From contig NC_058502.1 in the NCBI RefSeq assembly GCF_020382885.2, positions 11,249,950 through 11,313,949 on the forward strand: DNA of 64,000 nt. Direction: 5' to 3'. Under the pieces are notes generated by a model that was not told the DNA's origin, ran no database searches, and saw nothing but the letters and a program-made list of their open reading frames with translations. Numbering within the stretch: the stretch's first letter is position 1; each line of letters opens with the position of its first letter. A program made the position numbers and the translations under genes. Source of the DNA: Scatophagus argus (taxonomy: Eukaryota > Chordata > Actinopteri > Scatophagidae). This document shows positions 54,462 through 64,000 of this stretch, piece after piece.

Positions 54462-54516
<55 letters not shown>
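54433..54516. repeat. (ATCT)n tetranucleotide microsatellite
   Basis: About 20 units of 'tatc' with one interrupting 'aa' near 54461. It likely grew from the repetitive end of the adjacent LINE tail. Confidence 0.93.
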
Positions 54517-57500
54517 ACAGCATATTGCCAAATGCTTGTTTAATACAGTACAACAGTGAGCTATTGATCAGGCATGATTAATACAATGGAGTCATGTTCT
54601 CCCCAAGTCTTTCCACTGATATGGCATTCCCTCTCTAACCCATTGCTCCCCAGTCCACTGCACTGTCCATGGCTGTCAGGACTGTGCCTTACTACTAGAA
54701 ACATGCTGCTGATGCAACAGATAGTTGGAGCTCGGGCTGAGGCAATACTGAAGCTGCAGATGTAACAGGGTGAGATAAGGGCTCCGCACAGCAGGTTGAA
54801 ATGGGCCACCAGAATGTTCAAATGAGAGAATGAGAAGAAGAGAGAAAAAGATGGGGAGCAGGGGAGAAAGAAAGAGGGAAAAGGCAGTGTGTCTGTCACA
54901 ATAAACTGCTTTCAATGACAAAGCAGCATTGGCCCGCATCCAGCACTGCACCAGACACACGCGTGTCTCTGTGCATGTGTATGTGTGTGCACCCATTTGT
55001 TCATCCAAGTGTTCACGGTCCAAAGCTGACATCAAAGCACAGCCTCTATTTTTAATTATGTTGAATTTAGTCTTGTGATAACAACACAGCCTAATGCAGG
55101 ATGTAAATGCAGAGTCATGTGCCCTCATTTAGTCACTGGGTCTGCAATGTGTTAGGGCTGTGTCTTTGTGTTGTCCTTGTTGCCTCTGCCTCAGGGAGCC
55201 TTAGGTCACTCACACTGTACTGTACTGTTTAAAATACAAACACAGTCTTCTTCTTTTCTGCTAGACAAACCTGTACCCAACTGTAGCACCTGTTAAAGCT
55301 TAAAAACTCAACAAAACACACGCTAGAGTAACTAAGGGCGACTGCTTTACGCAAATGCACATTCAGAGACCCTACCCTAGCAACAAAAGGGTGACCGCTG
55401 TTTGAATCCTAACTACCCCCCCTCTCTAATGGGTCTCCAAGGAAGTTTGAAGGAGTGTGTGGATCTATTCTTAACTCAACAGCACAGGCATACAAACAGT
55501 CATATTAAGTATAAACTAATTAACGTCGCAGAAAAAGCCAGAAAACATACACCATTAGTTAGTCACAACAGGCTTACAATGAAACACAGAAAAGCGTGCT
55601 TCCTTCCTGGCTGAGACTGTAAGTAGTGGTTTATGTGTCTTTCTCTGAACACGTGAGAATTTCCTTCATTCATTGAATGAGTGTTTCCTGTCTGCACTCA
55701 ATGTTACATAGTCGGCACACTAAACACACAACATAATAAAAAGAAAATAGTGACAAAGAATGTCATGTTGTTAAAGGTTTCAATAAGCGTAATAAATTTG
55801 AAACAATCACCTCCTGGTACACCAGCAAGAATCAGAGCTCCAGCATCAGAGGGACATTTTCTACAAACCACTTTCTGATAAAGGAATTCTGATACAAACC
55901 ACACAATAACGTTACTACTGCAGGCAAACAAATAAAACCTGTCAAATTAAAGTTACAACCCAAGCCTCACAAGCACTCCACTTCTCTGCTAAGCAGTCAA
56001 AAAACGGCAGGTGCAGAAATACGGCAATCCAAGAAAGACAAGAGGAAGCAAAGGGGCACTTCATACAGAACAACGGTTAAAAAAGACATGTAACAGAGAA
56101 AGAGAAGAGGGGTCATTGTTACTGTGGAAACTGACCTCTTTATTGCTGACTTTGTTGTCACATCCTTCCACCCACCTGGAAAAGACAACCCAAACACAGA
56201 CACAGAAGCCCAGGTCCTGAGTGTTTCCAAAGGAACAATAACAACACCAGCTTCCAAATGAAGCACTCCAATCAGCTAAATCCAGTGTGGCAGACAGCGA
56301 GACAACAGAGGACAACCTCTAGATGAGCTCTACTGTAGCTGACCCATCTGCAGTGAGACAATAGACCCCGGGGTGAACACTCCGACTGCCTTTACCTTGT
56401 CTGTCCTCGGAGGAAGCCCCTCCGATTTAGGCAGCATATCCCTAAAAGGTATTGGTGGCCATCTTGCTTTGCCTTCCTTCAGCCTCAAAAGAAAACGCTG
56501 GCTACAGTAGCCGTGTGCAGGGCAAGCTCCTGGGTGTCATGACTAGGGCGACTCTGATCCGCTGTAGCCAAGAGCTGCTACAGCAGACACGCACACACTC
56601 ACCGCACACACAGACATATAGACACACACACATACGGGATGCCTTTTGCAGACGCAGACAGAGCCTCATCAGCCAATGGCGTGAGGACCTTAGCGGCTTG
56701 TAAATTATCTTCCATGCCTAGACTCTCCTAAACAAAGGATCCCCTATGTGGGCTTTTTACTCCAGCCCTACACACATGGATTGGATGCAAGCTGTGGAAT
56801 GGATACTGCACACATGCTGGATCTGGATCATAGAAAAACAACGGCGTGAGATATTAACCCTTGAAGCAGCTCAACAACATTCCTTTTGGGGATTTTCACT
56901 GAGCTCATAGCCCAGATGCTGAAATGATTTGTCCAGTAATTGAATAATAAAAAAGAACATAGACATAATATCTGCAAATATCCACAACTGACGATTTATC
57001 TCTTATGCCTGAGCATGAAGTGTGATCAGTTTGACTCCTTTAGCCACTAAGAAAATTATTAACTGTGGCATCTGCATGGCATAATAATTTTCTGCAGCAG
57101 ATCTAATTTCTACATTATCTAAAAATGTTGTGGACGACTGTGGTGGAAACAGGAAAGAGGATGTTCATAGCATCCATACAGCTCTATCTCTCACTGTCTC
57201 AACAACACTCATCCACGCCAAAAGCATTTTTTTTCTCTCTAAACGATTCCCTGAGGAAAAGTTGTGGTACAAGAAAAATCGAGGAGACAGAAAGCAAAAG
57301 ACAAAGAGAGAAAAATGCTATGAGAGACGAAAGAACTTCCCCCTTTTAAAGGCAACCATGTGGCCAAGACGCTGAGGTCACACCAGGACAAGGAAACATG
57401 AAGGCAGCCTGAGCCAGTGCCTGTCGGTAACACTCTAGTAACCAAGCTGAGCTGTGTGTTTGAAATGTGGAAGCACAGAGCGTGCAGCTTAATCCAGGAA

Positions 57501-60500
57501 CAATAATAAAAAACTGTATCAGCTTAATGTCCAGTATAATGTGCATAAATCATGCAGACATCAGGATGAATAAAACAAACGCACAAGCATGGAATGATGG
57601 AAGTTGAATTCATTATTGACAGCAGTAAGCCATGTCAAAGTCTCAAGAGGCATTCATAAACATGATACAGCCAACAGGCCTAGTTATTGCCAATACAATA
57701 TGGCTAAAAGAAACAATGAGTATAGAATAACAACACAATAATAACCAATAAGGAAACCAATGAAAAACATTTGTGTATGCACACCTATGACAACATTATG
57801 CCACAGTTCACGACATGTATTTTCATGTATTTTCATACAATATCAACATAAAACTCTTGTGCATTTTTTTCAAGCGAGAAGTACACTAAATATTTGCATT
57901 CTTAGTCCCACAGTTGCATGGCTGTTTTGCTATCACAGTGCAGAGTTCAACAGTCACTCAGATAGTCAGTTAGATGCTTTAACTTATCATAGTCAAACTC
58001 CTATATGGTCTGGCTTCATGCATGTGTAGTCTTACAGCAAACAGTTTTTGCCACACACTGAATGTCTGTAAGCGTTCATCTACGTTGGTGACTGCTGAGT
58101 GCATTTGCTTTCATTATTTTGATTTATTTTGTAGAATGGATAACCTCAAGCAGACCGTTCATATTTAATGGAGATCTATACATCTGTTAGCATAAAAAAC
58201 ATGTAACATTCAACATAAGTCACTCCCCCAAACAACAATAATCACAAGTTTCCTGACTCACTGTAAAACAAACCCTGACATAGACTAAACACTTGTAATA
58301 TACAACATGCAGGAGTGAGGTATGCTGGAGCAAACTTCACTCCCATAAAATATTTCTTCAGTACCACCAGAAACAGAAAACCTCAGTCCACTTCACAAAA
58401 ACATGTTCTCAGCTAATTTAATCACAATGTGGATTACTATGCCTGTTTAGATTTCAGAATTTAGATTTCATATTGTGTACCCATGCAGACATACAGTAAT
58501 GTTTCAATGCTTAACAATGAAATGGACAGAATAAACCAACACGCACACCTGCAAAATCAATTTGCTTGTAGGAACATTTCATAGACATTTACACCTGCCA
58601 AAATATGCATAATTCAGTAATTCACTCCTATAACTCAAGAATAATTTCCTGACACACAGCACTGGATGCACTGGACGGACCTTACATCTGGACATGTTTA
58701 TGATGGTAAATGACTTTCACACAACCAAACTGGGCAGAGCTTAATCTGGGTTACTACAAGTGACATATTTTAACATTCACTGTGGAAGTTGTGTCTGAGC
58801 TCTCCTCCGAATGGGACAGTTACAGGTAGTCTGACAGGTTTAGCATATATGGCAAAGTCTACAAACTAGACTCTTAAACAGGTTACACCAAGCCAAACAG
58901 TAAAACAAGTCTGTGTCAATACACAATACCAACTGCTAACTATCAACTGACATGTACTGCCTGAAACCACCTGCAAGTTACTGCATTATATAACAGAATG
59001 GACTTAACACTTAATTTTAAACTTTACAATTCAACAGCTAGATGTAATACATAGAGACTGTGACTTCACTTTCATGTGATGTGGTGTGTAAAGAAAAGAA
59101 AACAGGAAACAATTTGCAATTTTCCTCCTGGCTACAACATTAGTTTAAACAAACAGCTCAGCTCTTACTGGCTAGGGTTGACCTTTGTCTGGAATCAAGA
59201 CAAGAATTAAAATGCTGAAAAAGTATTATACTGTTCCACAATGTTTTTCTATGAAAATATAATTTATCAAAACATTCACATTTATTTTAAAATTAGGCGT
59301 GCACTGCATTGCTTCTACTGTGTCTCTCGGCCTTCAAAATAGTCATCCTCTTTTAGCCACTCCATGCCTTTATCCGAAAATACTCCACAACTACTGACAA
59401 TATTCCACCGCACCCTTTATTTTCAGCTCTTTAAGTGTCCCATATGTCTTTTTCTCCCCTTTAACAAGCTGCCCAGCTCTCGTTAGGTGAAAGCAGTCTG
59501 GACATTAATCACCCTAAGCTGCAGTGCATGAGCATGCAACTGAGGTAAGGAAAGCCGTTCTGCACCATAGTCATAAACTGTGTCTGACACATCTGGAGGC
59601 TGACCCACTGGACTCTGTCCCAGCGATGGAGCCGTGCCAAACATGATTGTAGCCAACAGCTGTCATTACTGCCATTACTGCTGATGCTAATGTAAACTTG
59701 TCTCTCATTTGCATGGAAAAGCTAGAGATTTTTGATGAAAGGCAGTGTTTTGAAAGAGTTTCTATAATTCAGTTATGACGTTCTGCCTAAATACTCAATA
59801 CATAAATTTGTGTGGATGCAGCAAGGGTCAGGTAAAGAAAAAGTGGATTGTGCTATCCTTAACAGAGATGTGTGTGTGAGTGGTAACAATCATGGGAAAA
59901 TGGGAAACCATAACTCCATGCTTGGACCTGTCCCCAAGCTGCACACATGCTGTCCACTCATGCACAACCTCTCACAGAGTCACACACACTCAAACACTTT
60001 GCACATGTAAAAGCCCGAAAGACCAACAGACACAAATGTTTTGAGACTTAAGAATAAGCCATATGAATCTATATGCAAACACCCATATTAGAATTTGGAT
60101 CCTGTGGAGCAAGACCAAGGGTGTATGAAACCTTGTTTTCCTTGATGTGAACTTTGAAATCATGAAGTCTGCGTTATCCGAGAGGAGGCAGCAGTATGGG
60201 TCATATTTATCGGACCCAAGAGGCTGCTCACGCATCATGCTACTCACTTTTCTGAAAGAACCTGCACTCAAGACTTTGACTTAACGTCTACACAAGCCTT
60301 ATGCACAATTATCTTCTACTCTTCACTTCCACTTCCTCAACAAACACACACACAGTCTCACACACAAGCAAACACAAATCCTAGCTGATGCTTATAGCAT
60401 TCACTCTTCCTGGATAGATAGTTTGTAACCCACGGGTGAAGTTATTTTTAGGACACAATGGATTCACATTCAGAATTCCATTTCAGTCTGTTACATAACA

Positions 60501-61068
60501 TGTTGCAATCCCACTCTTCGAGAGGAAATATGTACCACGCAACACCACACCCTAAACCCACATGGACTCAATTTAAGGGCTGACAGTGGTTGGTCAGCAT
60601 GAAGGAATAACAGGTCACTCCAGCTATCACACCTCCAGGATGGGAGGGATGAACTGTCAAACCTGAACTGACAAAAAGTCCTTCTTAACCATATACCTGC
60701 TTTTGTATTTAGTGTCTGTACCTGCTATTATGGGTTAGTAGCTGTAAGTCAAACATCTGCACAAACACACAATTACATATTGAGTCTTGTCTTGGTTCTA
60801 TGGTGTTTCTTGGAGCTGCCATAGCCAAATTTGTAAATAAGTGTTTCACCTTGGGAAGATTAGAGGAATAGGGGAGCAGGTCCTTCAAATTATGTAAACA
60901 CTATCACACATGTAGACGGACCCAAATGCACGCACGAACAGGCTGAGCAGCATGGGGCCCCAGATCCTCTCACAATGAGGCTTACTTAAGTTTGCGCTGG
61001 TAAAACACGCTGAGTAGGCATGTTGGTAATATGACTGCACGTGTGTATGCATGCGGTCTCTCTCTGAT

Positions 61069-61069
<1 letters not shown>

Positions 61070-61093
<24 letters not shown>
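61070..61093. repeat. (CA)n microsatellite
   Basis: About 12 dinucleotide units preceded by a CT run and followed by 'catatacatacatacac'. Confidence 0.9.
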
Positions 61094-61099
<6 letters not shown>

Positions 61100-64000
61100 T
61101 ACATACACACACACAATTATGTGTGCAGCCAGATGCATCCAAACCTCGGTGGAGCATTAAAGAGTGACTGCACATACTGTACAACAGAACTGAGAGGATA
61201 CTGAATGATTAACAAAGAGGGAAAAATGGATGAGGTAAAAAAATAAATAAATAAACAAGCAGATGAATTATTTGCACTCATTACAATGCAGTCTGTGGCA
61301 TTTGTAGAGGTTCTTCACAAGTAATGACAAAAGGAAGCTTGAAGATGAGAGTTTTGATCTTCCTCAGGTGTATATTCCAAATTAAGCAAGTCAGGTTGAT
61401 GCGTGAATAAGCACTGGTTTCTCCAGATGGAGGCCATTGTGTGCCCCTTGGTAGGATTTGTGTGGCATTTCTTTTGGGGGGCAAATTGAGGATTTCTTTT
61501 CACCCAGAGAAACCAAGTGGCACGACTTCAAAGCTTATCCAGGGACTTAAAGCCTTACAACAGTCAGGACAAGGCGCAAACTCACAGACGCAAGAAAGAA
61601 AAGAGGGCTCAGGAGTGGAGCATTAGTGGTATCAAAGTTTAACACTACAAATATCTTGCTGATTTATAAATGTGATTATATATTCAAATACACACACACA
61701 CTCAATTATGTTTATACAGTCATTTGCATCTCTGGTTGGATAGAAACCATCAACCTGGCACAGACAAGGCCATACATCTGCTCCGATGTATAGTGGCCTT
61801 TGGCCAAATAACTGAACCCCAAATCAAATAAAACCAACAGTTCCCCTCATCTACGGTACCTTTTTTCTGGGCCATTACCCAAGTCCTGCAGCTATTACAG
61901 ATAAATACCTCACAGGGTTGTTTTAAATTTAATTGGCTTGGACCAGGTTAACAGAAAATACAAAGCAGCCCTAATCAGAGGCAAGCTCATGTAATAAAAT
62001 GCGTGTCTGTGGCAAGGAAGAGAAGAAGTCCGAGGAGTGAGAGTAGGCTAAAGCACAACACACTCTGCTTGGTCATAATGAGTTGGCTCTGTTAAAATGT
62101 TGGCAGTGTCTCTTCTTCACGAACTTTCCTCGCTACCTCGGCCCCCTACTGTCCCACACATTTATGTAACGAAGAGGAAAAAAGGAGGGTGCGGATGTGC
62201 ATCTGTCCTTCAGCTTATCGCCAGAATGCCCACATGCGCGTGTAGAGGCAACCACTACTCATTTTTATGAAAGGAGATGATTCCTTTTTCAATGACAGAA
62301 TATAGAGACAGACCAAACTCTCTTTGTACACTCTACACTAGACAATTTTGTACAAGCTTTGTTGTATAAAAGTGCAACAGCACAGTGTAACAAAGAGCAA
62401 AAACATGCAGTATCCTATAACACTATAGTACAACTGTGAGCAGCAAGATACAGAAAGGTGGTTCATGCTACTACAGTACCAATGGTAAAAAAGAAGTTTA
62501 TTTAGTAATCTTACTGACATGAGTTTAATAGGAAACAAAACATATGCAATTAGTATGTAAGTTTGTCATGTTTAAGGTGTTCATCTCTTGTAGCCTCCTC
62601 TAGCTAGCTGCTGACCCACTATGAGCAGGATAATGTGCGTAGTTTAGCCTAATTACCTGGATGTAGGTTACTGAGTTCGAATCCTTAAACCCATAATAGT
62701 GTGTGTCTGCTGGTTATCTCCACTAATCCTCATTACGACCCTGAGAATACTCCAACAGACAACCGTGGCAGGTCAAAGGTCAGCACCAGACAATGAGCTC
62801 GTCATGGCAACCGTCAGTGCTGAAGACCTCTACTGCTGCATGTGAGAGAGGGGGAAGAGGAGTTCAGACCTGACAGGAACGTCTGGTGGTACAAATCACT
62901 CTCACTTTACATTAAGCAGCTTCCCTTTGAGAACAATGATGGCGTTTTTCTGCATGATGGCCTACAAGTACAAGCTGTAAAAAAAAAAAAAAAAGCTCTA
63001 AACAAAGACTCATGCATACACATATGTACCTGAACATCCCCATACAGGTAAGAATCATTCACATGCATGCAGCTTTGAATATCTGCTACAAAGCAAACAG
63101 TTATCGCTGAGTGCTGCAGGCTACCTGTCCTTCCTCCCACAGCATTGTCTGAGGGATCGGCAAGTGTTTTCCTGATACATGTATTATCTCACCTCAGTGA
63201 GACCTCTTGCAAATACACTGCAGTAGAAAAAGGAGAAGTGGAACAAGTGCAGGAGATAAATTAGTTTGCAAGAGGAGCATGGCTGAGCCTGGTGTGGGCT
63301 AGAAGCATGCAGGCTACTATTTGTAAAGAGTAAAGTGTTCATCTGCAGCTGTATTGTTCTGCACCAAGTATTTCCTTTGCTATGTAATTATGGTGCACCT
63401 AAAACTCCCAGCACACAGATAATAGTTATCAATACTCTTTGTGAGTGCAATCATTTGTATCTGGGAAGTGACCTTTTCTATACCACATACTGAATAACTG
63501 TTAGATATGCAACCGCAACCGGGTTCAAAACTGTTATGCCACAATAATAAAATGCTTTTATACTGAAGTTATTAGTGCTTACATGCTAATCTTTGACAGG
63601 GACATGATTGAAGTGTTTCTTTCTAAGCTTGCATTTGCATTTGACACAGTGTCATGATAGGAAAGACCATCCTGTGTTCTTAAAAAGGACTTAAGTACTG
63701 CAAGTCAACTGAACTGTGACCACTGACTGGCTGAGGGGCAACTGCTCCCATAATGGTTTACTTCCTCTTTGTTCAAATGCTGATAATGGTTGGTATGATA
63801 TGATGTGTGTTATATTGCATTTGTTGGTCCTACTTTCCTGAGATGGATGTGAATGTTAAAAACATCATCTATGAGTGCTGATATCGCCATTGTTGGTCCA
63901 TAAAAAAAGTGAGTCAGTTATGCAGCCTTCAGCTCTAAACATGTCAGGACTGTTTCAGTCAAATTCACTCTGCAAAGACAGGGGCCTTTGCACTCAATGA

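Larger units (their letters stand above)
51663..64000. other. Probable tet1 intron / upstream sequence without supported exons
   Basis: The large tet1 exon opens at a polypyrimidine-rich acceptor ending 51663, so at least one further exon lies upstream. Across the remaining 12.3 kb I see no frame encoding a CXXC zinc finger or another conserved segment on the minus strand, and no gene on the plus strand. The stretch holds a long GT microsatellite, a (ATCT)n tract with a LINE tail, a SINE-like fragment and a short CA repeat. Small or non-coding exons could be missed. Confidence 0.5.

Noticed and set aside
54433-54516. Regular repeat resembling an array
   Set aside because: The unit is four bases with no spacers, so it is a microsatellite and not a CRISPR array.
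54676-55128. Minus-strand open frame of 150 codons upstream of tet1
   Set aside because: Low-complexity Ser/Leu/Phe-rich translation of a GAGA-type tract, with no CXXC motif and no exon borders.
56400-56710. GC-richer patch considered as a tet1 first exon or promoter
   Set aside because: It has a possible 'gcg|gtgagt' donor on the minus strand, but no conserved peptide, no clear promoter motif and no link in phase to the next exon.

Overview
The window is a piece of ray-finned fish (teleost) chromosome. This follows from compact multi-exon genes with canonical GT-AG introns, abundant CA/GT microsatellites, several dispersed repeats of teleost type, and proteins that read as vertebrate orthologues with fish-like differences. 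A percomorph is likely but is an inference. There is no sign of prokaryotic, viral or organellar sequence.

Layout from left to right. 1-4.7 kb: intergenic DNA with microsatellites and one dispersed repeat, and no gene I can support. 4.7-20.5 kb: ccar1 on the minus strand, complete, with 25 coding exons whose phases all join. 20.9-24.4 kb: nfu1 on the minus strand, complete, 8 exons. 24.4-26.7 kb: a broken Myb/SANT-like gene on the plus strand, head-to-head with nfu1. 28.1-31.6 kb: a DRAM/TMEM150-family membrane protein gene on the plus strand, complete, 7 exons, the last intron of minor-spliceosome (U12) type. 31.9-32.3 kb: a decayed reverse-transcriptase (LINE) fragment. 33.6-40.2 kb: an eif4e gene on the minus strand, complete, 7 exons, probably the fish-retained eif4e1c paralogue. 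42.6-51.7 kb: the 3' part of tet1 on the minus strand, ten exons covering the whole catalytic region. 51.7-64.0 kb: no exon I can support. It is taken to be a tet1 intron or upstream sequence, with microsatellites and repeat fragments.

The genes are not an operon; each has its own promoter. In human, TET1 and CCAR1 are neighbours on chromosome 10q, while EIF4E lies near TET2 on 4q and NFU1 lies near TET3 on 2p. Having tet1, an eif4e paralogue, nfu1 and ccar1 within 50 kb looks like an ancestral TET-linked block. The products act separately: transcription coactivation (Ccar1), mitochondrial Fe-S cluster assembly (Nfu1), a multi-pass DRAM-like membrane protein, mRNA cap binding (Eif4e) and 5-methylcytosine oxidation (Tet1).

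The points most worth a second look are: the U12 intron in the DRAM/TMEM150 gene; the eif4e1c-tet1 linkage; a symmetric 40-codon exon in ccar1; two apparent GC-AG introns in ccar1; the broken Myb/SANT gene sharing the nfu1 promoter region; clusters of GTTAGC/GCTAAC words at three promoters; and the absence of a CXXC exon within 12 kb upstream of the tet1 catalytic exons. Exon borders were read by eye from splice sites and reading frame and should be confirmed with RNA.
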